64,000 bases of DNA from Glycine soja (Eukaryota > Streptophyta > Magnoliopsida > Fabales > Fabaceae), in contig NC_041019.1 in NCBI RefSeq assembly GCF_004193775.1, positions 40,010,966 to 40,074,965 of the forward strand, given 5' to 3'. The notes under the pieces are model-generated. The model had not been told where the DNA came from. It saw nothing but the letters and a program-made list of their open reading frames with translations, and searched no databases. Shown here one piece after another: positions 10,098 to 21,779 of the stretch (position 1 is the stretch's first letter; the number at the start of each line of letters is the position of its first letter). The translations under genes and the position numbers were made by a program.

Positions 10098-11991
10098 TTG
10101 GTTCCTAAGTTGTGGTTCTTTCTTGTTGGGGGTTTGAAAACAAAAGGTAAAGGAAACTATGGTTGAAACTAGCCAAAATAAACACTAAAAGAGGTGTGAA
10201 AGATAAGGTAAAAACTAATTGGTAAAAGGCAAGCTATCTAGGCGATTTGACAACGGAAGGTAAAGGAAATAAGCTATGAAAGTAAGCAAGAAATGTAAAC
10301 TAGGCGAATCCTAAGAGTGTTTGGATGACCAAATATAAGGTTCCCAACAAAACACTCACAATCCTAAGGGGAAATTGGCTAAAATTATTACACACAAATG
10401 GAAGTAGGGTGACCTATTGGAGGCTCCCAGCTTACTTCCAATGAAAGGCCTTTTTGTTACAAAATTTGAAAGCAATGAAAGTAAGTAAATTGTCAATTAC
10501 AAAATTACAACAAGGTACTCAATTTTTGTGGTTGTTCTCTCTTTGGTGATTCACTCAATTTGGAATGCTTCTTAGTCCAATAGCTCTTAAGGTGGTTGGC
10601 CCCTTGCTTCTTGACTCAAATTCTTCAAGGTATGACACCAATCCTCCTTTTCAATTCCCTATATGGCAACTCACAAGCAAGGAAACAAAGAGACAAGCAA
10701 TAACCAAAGACAAAAAAAATGAAATGAAAGCTAAACCAATAGAGTTTTAACAAGACAAATTTTCAAGGATTATTCAACAATTAAAGCAATGAAAAGCACA
10801 CAAAAGCAAGCTAGGACTCAAAGAGAAACCTAGAATGGCTTTAGAGTAGAGTAGAAAAACTAAAAAAAAAAAGACTCAAGAAACCTCTAGTTTTGGCACT
10901 TGTTTTCACAATAATTTTCAATTGAAATTTCAGAACTAGGATTGGTATAAAATAGGCACCAATTATAGAACAAATTTTGAGTCAAAACAACAAGCACACT
11001 TCCCTTTCACTTTTTTTCCTGGATACTGATTTTTCTGCCAACTTGTGTGATTTTATTTATTTTTTTCCTTTAATCCAAATCGCTTGGTTCTTTTTTTTTC
11101 ATAATTTTGGTCCAGATGTCTAGAAAATTAAGTAAAAATTTCAGCTCAAAACACATAGTGACCAATTCCCAGTAATTTATACAAGTTCGTATGTTCAAGC
11201 TGTCAGCACCAGCGATTTCAACCTAGAAATCAAGAGTAGTGTTTATGTTGCTTAAGGTTTGGATAGTTACAATTTGTGTTTGCTTATGCTCAATTATCTT
11301 GAAAAACACAATTCAAGAGAGCATAAGACTTATTTTGATTCACAAATCCAGCCACAACTTAGCACCACAACTCAACTTCATCATAGGCATCATGTAGGAA
11401 ACTTAGAAAACAAAAAAAAAGAGTTCAACAAATAAGACTACTTCTAGGAATTGATTTAGAACATGTTATGAACTAAATAACATGCATGAATTAGACTCAA
11501 AATTCAAAAGATAGGCTAAGAATGACAAGAATACATACAAAATGTATTTAGAATTCAATCAACAAAATAAAAATTCAATACAAACTTAGAACATAATGTG
11601 ACAATTACTATGACTAAACACGACTCTAAGACAACATGGATTAAGTGATTTACACTTAGATTTTTGTGTTTTTTTTCTAATCAATATTTTGGAAGAAAAT
11701 TTAGATCTAAGGTTCAGCACAATAATATTATGAATAAAAAATGATAGAACCTAAAATCAACACAAAAACATGATTCAAGAGTAGATCTACAAAATTTGAA
11801 CCATAGAAATGCAAGAACAAGTGTAGATCTAAGATTTAATCAGTTTATTTTTTTGAATCTACTCTAAACAGCACCAAACCACAAGACAATGGAGGATATA
11901 CATGGAGGATAATATGAAGAAGAAGGAATTAAAAAGAATTCACCGAACAAAAAGATAGAGGAAGCAAAAAAAACATCACCTAGATGAAGAT
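10098..11991 (-). other. Leader between primer-binding site and gag of element 1
   Basis: About 1.9 kb of AT-rich sequence without coding potential. Long untranslated leaders before gag are common in plant gypsy elements. The open frame at 10565-10750 on the plus strand is not supported. Confidence 0.6.
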
Positions 11992-12003
11992 GCTCTGATA
12001 CCA
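11992..12003 (-). promoter_or_regulatory. Primer-binding site, initiator tRNA-Met type (element 1)
   Basis: The minus strand reads TGGTATCAGAGC two bases after the LTR end, complementary to the 3' end of plant initiator tRNA-Met, which primes minus-strand DNA synthesis. Confidence 0.9.
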
Positions 12004-12005
12004 CA

Positions 12006-12979
12006 TGATGTAAGCTCCATTGGAGCTTGTAGGTCTAGGATCTTCTTCATCAATGGATTCCTTTGCTTCTTGAAAGATGAATGGCAGCGGAATGGAGAAG
12101 GAAGAGAGAGAGGAGACGCCACTTCAAGGAGAAGATGAGTCTAGAAGAAGCTCACCACCATAGGAGGCCATGGATAAGAGCTTGGAGGAAGAAGGAGATG
12201 AATGAAGGGAGAGGAAGAGAAGAGCACAAAATTTTGTGCTCTCAAAGAGCTCTGAAATATGAAGTTTAATATTCAAATGATCAAAATTGAAAAAATGCAC
12301 ACACATGGCCTCTATTTATAGCCTAAGTGTTACACAAAATTGGAGGGAAATTTGAATTTCAATTTAAATTTCACTTGAATTTGAAATTCAATTTGTTGAG
12401 CCAAATTTTGGAGCCAAAATTTCACTAATTATGATTAGTGAATTTTAGATATGGTTTAGCCCACTAATCTAATATCAAGTCCAAGATTCTCCACTAAGTG
12501 TGCTTAGGTGTCATGAGGCATGTAAAGCATGAAGGACATGCACAAAGTGTGACTATATGATGTGGCAATAGGGTGTAGCAAGCAAATGCTCACCTCCCCC
12601 TCTAAAATTTAATTGGATTGGGCTTCTCCCAATTCAATTAAATTTATTTCCAACCACACACATCAAATATTCACTTAATGCATGTGAAATTACAAAACTA
12701 CCCCTAATACAAAAAACTAGTCTAGGTGCCCTAAAATACAAGGGCTGAAAAATCCTACATTTCTAGGGTACCTTACCTATATTTTGGATCCCTAAATACA
12801 AGGCCCAAAAATAATGAAACCTTAATCTAATATGTTCAAAGATAAGCGGACTCATACTTAGCCCATGGGTCCGAAATCTACCCTGAGGCTCAAGAGAACC
12901 CTAGGGCCTTCTCTTGCATCTCTGGCCCAATCTTTTTGGAGTCTTCTATGTAATGCCCTTGTGGGGTAGGATTGCATCA
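12006..12979 (-). repeat. 5' LTR of element 1
   Basis: 974 bp, TGATGCAATCC to CATCA on the minus strand. It contains a TATA-like CTATAAATAGAGG at about 12310-12322 (minus strand), the probable promoter. The right edge abuts coding sequence of the second gypsy element. An LTR of a related type is at 54155-55055. Confidence 0.9.
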
Positions 12980-13486
12980 CTTTCCCTCTAAAGTCTTGGA
13001 CTCTAGGAAATATTTCTTCAGAAACTTTTCCACAACTTCATCCCAAGTCCTCAAGCTATTACCTTTGAATGAATGTAGCCACCTCTTGGCTTCTCCAGAT
13101 AGTGAGAATGAAAATAAGTTGAGCCTAACAGCATCTTCTGGCACTCCAGCAATTCTGACTATGTTACAAATTTCAATGTAAGTTGCTAGATGTGCATAAG
13201 GATCTTCATTGGGTAAACCATGAAATTGATTGCCCTGTATAAGCTGAATCAAAGAATTTGGATATGTGATATTCTGAGCTTGAACCTCCGGCCGCGCAAT
13301 ACTAGTGAAAATTTGCGGCACACTTGTACTTGAGTAGTCTTCAAGGGTTACTCGTCTAGGTTGCTCATCAGCCATTGTGTTGGCTTCAAGCAATGTTGTA
13401 TCTGATTCCCTTGTCTCTGGAAAACTAGAAGATGACTCTGAAGATTGAGGTTCTTCAAAAATTGTTGTTGCTTCTATATCCTGCAA
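12980..13486 (-). pseudogene. Gypsy gag, interrupted (element 2)
   Basis: The minus-strand frame starts at 13486 and holds a typical retrotransposon gag core: IQGNQFHGLPNEDPYAHL, then GVPEDAVRLNLFSFSLSGEA, KRWLHSF and TWDEVVEKFLKKYF. This is the capsid-forming part of a Ty3/gypsy polyprotein. It is cut at 12980 by the LTR of element 1, whose insertion removes everything downstream from this window. Confidence 0.88.
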
Positions 13487-13730
13487 AAAATTTCAACGCC
13501 TTTCTGCTCTGTTCCTTCTACAAGTTGCTTCGATTTCCAAGTCTATTGGAACCAAATTACCTGCAGAGGACTTTCTTTGCATACACAACTAAGCATAACC
13601 AACAGTTAACCAATTCTGAAGAAAAATAAATTCTGCAGTAAACAAATATTCACAAAAACAAAACAACGAATCAAAGAATAAAGAATAAACACCTACAAAC
13701 TGAACTAAACTTTTCCAAATAAAGAGAAGT

Positions 13731-13748
13731 TCCCCGGCAACGATGCCA
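13731..13748 (-). promoter_or_regulatory. Primer-binding site, tRNA-Asp type (element 2)
   Basis: The minus strand reads TGGCATCGTTGCCGGGGA, matching the 3' end complement of plant tRNA-Asp at 16 of 18 positions. This priming type differs from element 1 and is usual for Athila/Tat-like gypsy elements. Confidence 0.8.
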
Positions 13749-13755
13749 AAATACT

Positions 13756-15190
13756 TGTTCGCATCCTGGTACTACTTGTTTTTATGGATGTGAAATCTAA
13801 CCGGCAAGTGCACCAGGTCGTCAAGTAAATAATTAAAATGATGTGAACCGAGTATCGAACTCAGGGAACTTGTTTTACTTGGCAAAGCATCATTCAGTAA
13901 ATAGGAATTTGCCTAAAGAATTTATTATCATGAAGTAAAAATAGAAGTAATTCTATTCTAAGTAAAAGCAGTAATTGTGAGCAAGTGAGTGTGAAAACAA
14001 ATATGTAAAAGCGTTGGGTCCTTCTACTAAGATACTTGATGCAATTAGGGTTTTTCTCTACATGAAATTATTTTTGTGTTCTATGCTGAAGGCACAAATA
14101 CCAAACACCAATGTCTCACGAGTTTGGCCTAATTCAAATTAAACTTCGTTCTCAAATGTCTCTTGTTGAACTTAGCCTAATCAAACAACATTACAATTAC
14201 AACATGATAAAAACTAAATTCCTACACTTTGTGTCCGACAATTCGATAACCTAGCCTTGTCCTATCCAGTTCTAAGGATGTAGTACATTTTCCAATGCTA
14301 AAGCTCCTAACCTTACACACAAATGGGTGATCAAGCCACAATCATGCATAACATAAGCACACATAGAAACATTGAACACATAAAAACAACGTCAAATAAA
14401 TAGTAATAATATTTACATCAAGTACTCAGTGGAATTTCCCAACAAAGGATTCTAGCCCTCCATTACAAAGGATTACCTTTCACAAATAGGAGAAGGGTTT
14501 CAGAGAAAATACTAGATTACAAAGCAGTGGGGATGTCTCTTCCACCTCTAGGAACCTAGGAATCACTCCTAGACCTAAAAATCTACCTAAAAGTTAGGGC
14601 CTTTTTCTTCCTTGCTCATCTTTTCCTTTGTTCTTCATTCAACACTAGGCTCACGTAGTCTATTCAGACCTCCCTTTTTCACTCTCTGCAATTCAGGCTT
14701 AAAAAGGGCTTTTTGTCCGTGAAGGCGCGCTTAGCGCCATTTTTGCGCTTAGCGCGAGTAAGTGAAATTTGGATTAGCGCCATTCTCGTGCTAAGCGCAG
14801 AAGAGACAATCTTCTTGCTGAACGATTTGATGGCGCGCTGAGCGCATGATGACATGGCAGATTCTCTTCAATATTCATCTCACTCGCTAAGCGGCTGATG
14901 TCTCGCTTAGCAGTTGAGTCTCGCTAAGCGCACAGTCTAGGCTTAGCGAGACAATAGCTTTTGCACCTTTAACTTTTTCTCCTTTTTACCTGGAGTTGAA
15001 GTGAAATTTACATTAAATTCATATGGAAAGCTTCTACTGAGCAAATATAAAAACTAAACAAGAAATATTTACAATCCTACCAAAAAGAACCATAAACTGG
15101 GAGAAATATATACATTTTTGAAAACTTTTCTTTATAAAAGTTAGTCGTAAAAGACGACTAACGGTATGCCACTTAATGCACTATGTTGGA
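13756..15190 (-). repeat. 5' LTR of element 2 (boundaries uncertain)
   Basis: Sequence upstream (minus sense) of the tRNA-Asp primer-binding site and so expected to be the LTR. It contains GCGCGCT and GCGCTTAGCGC-type stretches at 14725-14945 unlike the surrounding AT-rich DNA. The right end is placed near 15190 only by change of character; the other LTR is not in the window. Confidence 0.55.
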
Positions 15191-16239
15191 ACTTTCAGTC
15201 ATCAGCCATGGAAAATATAACACATCTCCCTCTCTCTTTAATTTACTTTAATTAAAGTGTGAAAGAGTTAGATATAATGAGGGTACAGAATGGAAGAGTT
15301 AGATAAAAAAAAAAAACATGTCTCCCTCTCTTTTCTTGATTTCCTTTTCCTAATCAGAATCTGACTTGAAGCATTGAAGTTAAAGGGTTCCTTGGCATTT
15401 CAGTTGGTATCTGACTTGAACCAGAAAGCATGATGGTTTTAATGTACATGAATATATGAGAATAAAAAGTTAGAGTTGACCATGTTTACTAAACATTAGA
15501 ACCAATTTTCTGGTTGGTAACCTTAGAAATTGAGATTATTTGGTTTGTTTTCTCTTTATGAATTATGACGATAAGTGATATGATACCAACATGCTCTCTA
15601 CAATACTCCTTTAAAATACTCTCCATCTCTATTGATGTTTGTAATTTATGCTTATTGGTATAGCCTCAAATGTGTTGTTTTTTGTTATTAGATTGTTATA
15701 ATCAGTGGAAGTGGATCCAATTCAAGTAGTGGAGAGATACAATTGCGGGTGGCTCTTCTTCGGTTGCTAGAAGTAAATACAAAAATGCCCCTGGGAATAG
15801 GACTAACATAGGGTGGAAACATGGGACTGATGTTGATGCAATGGTAAGAAATTCAAAAGCAAGTATTGTTCAAAGATTGTGAGTGGTGGAGTTTTCAAAT
15901 TCAAGCGTCATCTTGTCAGGGCTAGAGAAGATTCTGAGCCTTATGCTATGGTGCCGGATGAGATCAAATTGTTGATGATGAAAATTGTTGTTGAATCTAA
16001 AGCAACAAAAGAAAAGAAAAGGAGATTGAATAGTGTTGATGAAGATGAAGAAAGTGTTGAGGGGGAGGAGGCAACCAACTTGCAGGGACAAAGGGGTTTT
16101 GGTTCAAAAGGAAAAGAAGGTAGTGCAAGCAGTGAGAGTGTCAGTGTTCAAGCTGTTGGACCTTGTGGCCTCAATAATCTTAAGAGGGATAGGCTTAGAA
16201 TATAGAAGAAGCAACAACAATCAATTTAACAATGTTCTT

Positions 16240-18035
16240 TAAACATGCAAGACACAATTGATTGCAACAAAATAAATAAGATAAGGGAAGAGAGAATGCA
16301 AACACAGTTTTATACTGGTTCGGCCACAACCCGTGCCTACGTCCAGTACTCAAGCAACCCACTTGAGATTTCCACTATCTTTGTAAAATCCTTTACAAAG
16401 TCTGAACCACACAGGGACAACCCATCCCTTGTGTTCAGATGCTTTACAACAAGAGACTCACAGTCTCTTAACCAATCTCATTGAATAAGAAGAATAGAAG
16501 AAGAATTCTCTCTTCAAGAGAAGAATATTACAATGAAGATCATGTAAGAATCCTTATAGATTTTGCAAGTGTTTGGTCAAGGATTTCTTTTGAGAGAGCA
16601 TTTGACAATGAAGTTCTTTTGGAATCTCTCTCATTGTCTTTTGAGAGGATAAGACATTTTGGACCAAAAATACTCTCTGTCTAAAATTCGTGCCCAAGTC
16701 ACCTATTTATAGGCCTTTGATGACCATTCACAAATCTAATGAAAAGATGTGACTGTTGGCAGATTTTTTGAAAACTTTCCACTGGTAATCGATTACAATG
16801 TTTGTGTAATCGATTACACAGTTATAATTTGAAGGGTTATGACTTTTGAATTTGAATTTCCAAAGTTTCGTTGCTGGTAATCGATTACAGACATATGGTA
16901 ATCGATTACATGTTGAAAATTCAAATTCAAAACCTTTTTCAACAGCTATTTCTCAACCCTGTCTTCTGGTAATCGATTACACTTCCTGGTAATCGATTAC
17001 CAGAGCCTTGCATGTCTTGAAAGCACTTTGTTTTAAGGCAAGGCTTGGTCTTTAGTGAATCTTGAAACAAGGCTTTGTTTGTTGAAGCAATCTTGAATTA
17101 TTCTTGAAGCAAATGCTTATCATTTGAAGCAGCCTTGTTAGATTCTTCTTTGACATCATCAAAATCATGTATACATACATTCACATTCTCCCCCTTTTTT
17201 ATGATGACAAACATGTGATTTCTTCTCGACACCATCAAAGCTTGCATGATTTACATCTCCCTCTTTCTCAAGCAAATTCTTCTTGATATCATCAAAATCT
17301 TCATGATTTACATTCTCCCCCTTTTTGATGATGACAACCACCTGTAGGTTAGGAGCAACAACAAAGAAAATATCTATTTGCATATAGTTTACTCCCCCTT
17401 GATTTTACAATGATTGCTTATATGAGACAATTGAAGATTTCATATTTTTCATATATAAAAAGTTGTCTCATAAAACAATAGATAATTTTTCTTACTATTT
17501 TATCTTTTATCTTTCTCTCCCCCTTTGTCAACATCAAAAACAAATCATGAATAGAAAGGAGAAAGATGTTACCACTTGTTGCAATGTATGAGAATCAAGT
17601 GATACCAAAAGGCATTAAAACAATCATTCAATATTAATCAAGCAAAAACAAGTACAATAACACATCAATCAAACACAATCAATCATCAAATATTTCAAAT
17701 CAAATTAATTAAATTAACAATCAACTAACTATACACAATAATTTCTATTATTAAAAAAAAATTCAAAATTCAAAATTCAAAATTCAAATTTCAAATTTGA
17801 ATTTTTTTTTTTAAAATTTAAATTTTAAATTTTAAATTCCAACTTCCAATTTCAACTTTTAGTAACTTCCCCCTTCCAACTTCCAACCTCCATTTTCAAC
17901 TTTCAACTTCTAATAACTTTCATTTCCAACTTCCAACTTCCAGTAACTTCCACTTCCAACTTCCAACTTCCATTTTTAACTTTCAACTTCCAATAACTAC
18001 TTCCAACTTCCAACTTCCAAATTTTAATTTCAAAT
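16240..18035 (-). mobile_element. LTR-type insertion in the hAT gene (probably solo or partial LTR)
   Basis: Splits the hAT reading between the BED and DUF659 parts. It carries a minus-strand TATA-like CTATAAATAGG at about 16706-16716, six copies of GTAATCGATTAC, stretches resembling ATACTGGTTCGG shared in part with 49320, and a pyrimidine-rich low-complexity end. No gag or pol is present. Edges and target-site duplication could not be set by eye. Confidence 0.6.
16785..17000. repeat. Six copies of palindrome GTAATCGATTAC in three pairs
   Basis: Copies at 16785, 16806, 16877, 16898, 16969 and 16989. Starts within each pair are about 21 bp apart, and pairs are about 92 bp apart. Each 12-mer is its own reverse complement. 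Confidence 0.95.
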
Positions 18036-18045
18036 TTCAAATTTG
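17755..18045. repeat. Low-complexity TTCAAA and CTTCCAA repeats
   Basis: Runs of TTCAAAAT-type then CTTCCAACTT-type units. The open frame at 17903-18112 on the minus strand is a product of this repeat. Confidence 0.85.
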
Positions 18046-20074
18046 ATGGGTGGACAGATAAAAAAAAGACATTCAATTTGTAACTTTTTGGTGAACAGTC
18101 CAAAAGAGACAATATTCCTATATTCCTTAGATACTTCTAAAATCTACAAAATAACTGACAAAGTTTTTAAGATGTTAGATGATGTTGTCACATTTGTTGG
18201 AGAAGAGAATGTAGTTCAAGTGATTACTGATAATGTTGGGAATTTCAAAGCAGCAGGAGAGTTGTTGATGCACACTCGACAAAATTTGTATTGGACTCCA
18301 TTTGTTGCCCATTGCATTGATCTGATACTTGAGGGCTTGGAGAAACATTTGAAGGTTCATGAAGTTACTATAAAGAAGGGAAGAAAGATAACCACTTATA
18401 CATATGGTAGAACAATGCTCATCAGCATGCTTAAGAAGTACACAAATGGGAGGGACTTTATTAGAGTTGGTATGACTAGATTTGCAACTGCTTACTTGAC
18501 TTTAGCTTGTCTCCATGAAATGAAAGCATCTTTGATGAGGTTGTTCAGTTCTGAAGAGTGGAAAAAAAGTAAGTTTGGAACTTCACAAAAGGGGAGAAAA
18601 GTAGAAAATTTAGTATTGGATAGTAGATTTTGGAAGAACGTATCCATATGCCTCAAAGTTACTGCCCTTCTTATGGTAGTCCTTTGATTGGTGGATTCTG
18701 ATCAACAACCCACCATGGGTTTTTCATATATGTTGAGATGGATCGTGCAAAGGAAAAGATTAAAAGCAACTTCAATAATGTGAAGAAAAAGTAATTTTTT
18801 TAAATTATATCATTTAAATTTTAAAATATAGTTTACTTTATTTATCTCTCTAATTCTAAATATAATTTATTTTATTTATATGTGTAGTTAAGACCCTGTT
18901 TGAAAAATTATTGATAAGAGGTGGAAGAACCAACTTTATAGGCCTTTGCAGCAGCTGCATATTATCTTAATCTTCAATTGCATTTTGAAGATGATTTTAA
19001 AAAAGATAATCGAGAAGTGAAAGAAGGATTGTTTATTTGTATTATGAGATTGGTAAAGGACGTTGGGGTAAGGAACAAAATTAATGTGCAACTTCTTGAA
19101 TTTCATTTTTCTAAAGGTCTTTTTTCTATTGAGAATGCAATAAACTCTAGGAAGACTATGCCACCTATAGATTGGTGGGAAATATTTAGGGATGAATGCC
19201 CAGAATTAAAGTGGTTTGCTATTCATGTTTTGAGCTTAACTTGTAGCTCTTCTGGATGTGAGCATAATTGGAGCGCATTTGAAATGGTAATTGAACTTCA
19301 TGACTTTATTTGTATTTTTTTTAATAATTTTTTGTTTAGTTTACACTTTAGACTTTAGTTAAGTTATGAACTTCGATTTTTGTGATTTATAGGTTCGTAC
19401 AAATAGGAGAAACAGTTTGCATCAAAAGAAGATGAAATGACTTAGTTTATGTATTGTACAACTTGAAGCTGAAAAGTAGACAAATAAGAAAAACTATTGC
19501 TCTTCCATTTAAAGATATGGAATATGATGATGAGTGGATAGCAGAAGAAGGAGATGATATTTTTTATAAAGGCAATGTCCAAGTTGAGCAAGAGCAACCT
19601 CTAGGTGAAAGTGGTCGTGGAAGCAATATTGACTTGGTTGGAGGAAGTTTAACTGATCCAACTTTGCATGCATTTGATATTGACAATTTGGTTTTGAATG
19701 ACAATGTGGAAGATCACTTCTCAATTGAGGAAGAGCTTGAAGACGATGGAGATGAAGATGATGGTGGTGGTGGTGATATTGGAGATTATTTTATTAAAGG
19801 ATTGATGGACATTTGAACTATATATATTTTTTTAAGTGTTTTTATTTTAAAAACTTGTGTTTTGTATTGTATGAATTTATGTTTGATTGGGTGTGGACTG
19901 TGGACTTTGTTAGTTTATTGAATTATTGCTAAAGTTTGTTATTTTGATTTATTTTAGGGTTGAATTAGTTATGATTTTATATATAGGAATATTAATATAT
20001 TTTTTAAATTGAGTAAACTCTTACGAGTTTATGATTTGATTTTACGAGTCGAGTTTACGAAACCTTCATGAGTC

Positions 20075-20103
20075 TATGTAGAATCGCAAGTCTGACAACC
20101 TTG
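20075..20103 (+). mobile_element. Candidate right end of the hAT element
   Basis: Ends ...TCTGACAACCTTG, whose reverse complement CAAGGTTGTCAGA resembles hAT terminal inverted repeats. It follows ACGAGTTT-type subterminal repeats at 20015-20060. No matching left end was found. Confidence 0.5.
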
Positions 20104-21640
20104 GAATAGTGTATTTATAGATACAAGAGATATATGGAAAGTTACAAAAGATAAATAATTATAAATGAAATATCATAAAAGATAATGAAATAGATTTGGA
20201 TAGTCACAAATAGATTATTCATAATAATAAGCTGATAAGAAAATCAATTATACAAATAAATAAACTAGGTCAAGACTTTTATAAGAAAACTTATTTGGTT
20301 AAAAGACTAGACTTTAGGCTATTCAAAAAGTCTTTTAAGTCTAGCATGTCGACCTATTTAATTAAATATAAATAATAATTTTATTATTATTATTATTTTA
20401 ATTTTTTATGTATTAAAAACCATATGTTTATATACCTTTTTAAATATTACACATGTTGACTTAGACAAAGAGTTAAGTCCAATGAAAAGTTAGGAGTTTT
20501 AATTTTTAAAATTAAATTCTTCAATTTTCAATCCTCATAAAAGAGAGGAAGAGACAACTTATAAAATTTATTAATTATGGAAAAAATAATTAAGGATATT
20601 TTGGTATAAAAAACAATTAATGCTAGAAAAAGTAAGAAAAAAATCTTATAGAAAAAGACAATTTTTTAAATAGTATCTTATATGCAGGGATAAAATTAGT
20701 ATATTACTGTCTTGTTTGAACATTTTTGTAAAAGAAATTTTTAAATAAGTTATCATGAAGGTTAAATTAGACCTTAAAAGTGAGCTTATATCATATAAAT
20801 AGATTAAACTCCACTCTTACAAAACCTAATCTTCCTATTTCCATCCTTGTTTCATGTCTTGAGTAGGAATTCTTTCAATTTTTATAATTTATAACTTATA
20901 ATTTGTTTTACATAATTTTTTTTTCACATTAGCCTATTAGACAATTGTCATATATAAGATTAGGTTAGACAAACCTAAAAACTTAATATGAAATAAAATT
21001 TTTAAGTAGATCAATTATCCAAATTAAACTTTTTAAAAAGGTCAGATACAAGTAAACCTAAAACATAAGCCTATAATAGATAATAAACTTTTTAAGTAGA
21101 TCAATTATCCAAATTAAACTTTTAAAAAAGGTCATACAAGTAAACCTAAAGCATAAATTTATAATAGATAATAAACTATATATTTGAGCTTTAATTTTTT
21201 TAAATAAGCTAATTTAAGTTTTGATCATCCCAACCTATTTTCATTCCTATTAGAAACACATTTTTTTAACACATTTCTCTAGTATTTTATATTCTTTGGA
21301 TCCTAGAAGTTTATTGTTTGAGTGTGTCCTTATGTGAGATTTTTAAAGGTGTGAGAGTGTTTGACTTTATTTACCGAGTTCTTTTTTCTTTTTCTCAATA
21401 TTTTCTCTTTGTTTTTGTTAGACCTTTTTTCCGGCTAATTTGGACTTCAAACCTCCCTTTAATATTGATATTATCTAGTTTTTGTTCATAAATAACCGCT
21501 TCAAAATTCGGGTAGAATAAGTAATAATTGGTAAAAGAAAATATATGGACTAATTCAACATTTTATTTTTTTAATATACTAGTAAGTAATTAAACCTATA
21601 TCGTTTGGTGACGTAATTAATTAAATATATATTGTACAAC
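20104..21640. other. Intergenic; 90-bp tandem duplication
   Basis: AT-rich, no gene. A 90-bp unit beginning TTTAAGTAGATCAATTATCC occurs at 21001 and again at 21091, covering about 20998-21178. The final part (CTTCCTTCCTTCC near 21650, CT-rich to 21720) is probably promoter or 5' UTR of the PRT1 gene. Confidence 0.6.
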
Positions 21641-21779
21641 AAACAGCTTCCTTCCTTCCTTCCTATCTTGATTCTCCCCTGTTGCACCACCGCTTTCTTT
21701 CTCTCTCGCCCTCTCTCTGCGTTGTTGGAGAACATTCAGAAAAAAAAAGGAGAGTGAGCCGAAAAAAACAATTCAGAAA
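21640..21779 (+). promoter_or_regulatory. Probable 5' UTR/promoter-proximal region of PRT1-like gene
   Basis: CTTCC repeats and CTCTCT-rich sequence precede the start codon, as often seen in plant 5' UTRs. A TATA-like AAATATATATTG lies near 21625. The transcription start is not defined. Confidence 0.35.

Larger units (their letters stand above)
7699..12979 (-). mobile_element. Ty3/gypsy LTR retrotransposon, pol largely deleted (element 1)
   Basis: Two direct repeats of about 715-727 bp (7699-8412 and 12253-12979) are LTRs. On the minus strand the order is 5' LTR (12979-12006), primer-binding site, long leader, gag with CCHC knuckle, a small RT remnant, polypurine tract, 3' LTR. Protease, most of RT, RNase H and integrase are missing, so it cannot move on its own. 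The 3' LTR lacks about 250 bp at its far end. It lies inside the gag of a second gypsy element, whose coding sequence resumes at 12980. Confidence 0.92.
15700..19816 (+). pseudogene. hAT-family transposase (BED, DUF659, hAT dimerisation), broken
   Basis: Pieces of a plant hAT transposase in order. A BED zinc finger (15780-16000; YCSKIVSGGVFKFKRHL near 15870) in which the expected first zinc Cys is Ser. Then, after an insertion, a DUF659 catalytic-region segment at 18043-18687 (NFLVNSP, QVITDNVGNFKAAGELL, WTPFVAHCIDL). Then a further segment from 18900, the C-terminal dimerisation domain at 19170-19280 (PPIDWWEIFRDECPEL, LSLTCSSSGCEHNWS), and an acidic tail ending at 19816. Frameshifts at about 15843 and in the A-run at 18059-18066, plus the inserted LTR-like block, make it non-functional. 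It once catalysed cut-and-paste transposition. Confidence 0.85.

Noticed and set aside
11992..12003. tRNA-like sequence TGGTATCAGAGC (also at 30793 and 55058)
   Set aside because: Only the short complement of a tRNA 3' end is present; these are primer-binding sites, not tRNA genes.
12081..12306. Overlapping open frames in both strands
   Set aside because: They lie within the 5' LTR of gypsy element 1.
17903..18112. Minus-strand 69-codon frame
   Set aside because: It is a by-product of CTTCCAA low-complexity sequence.
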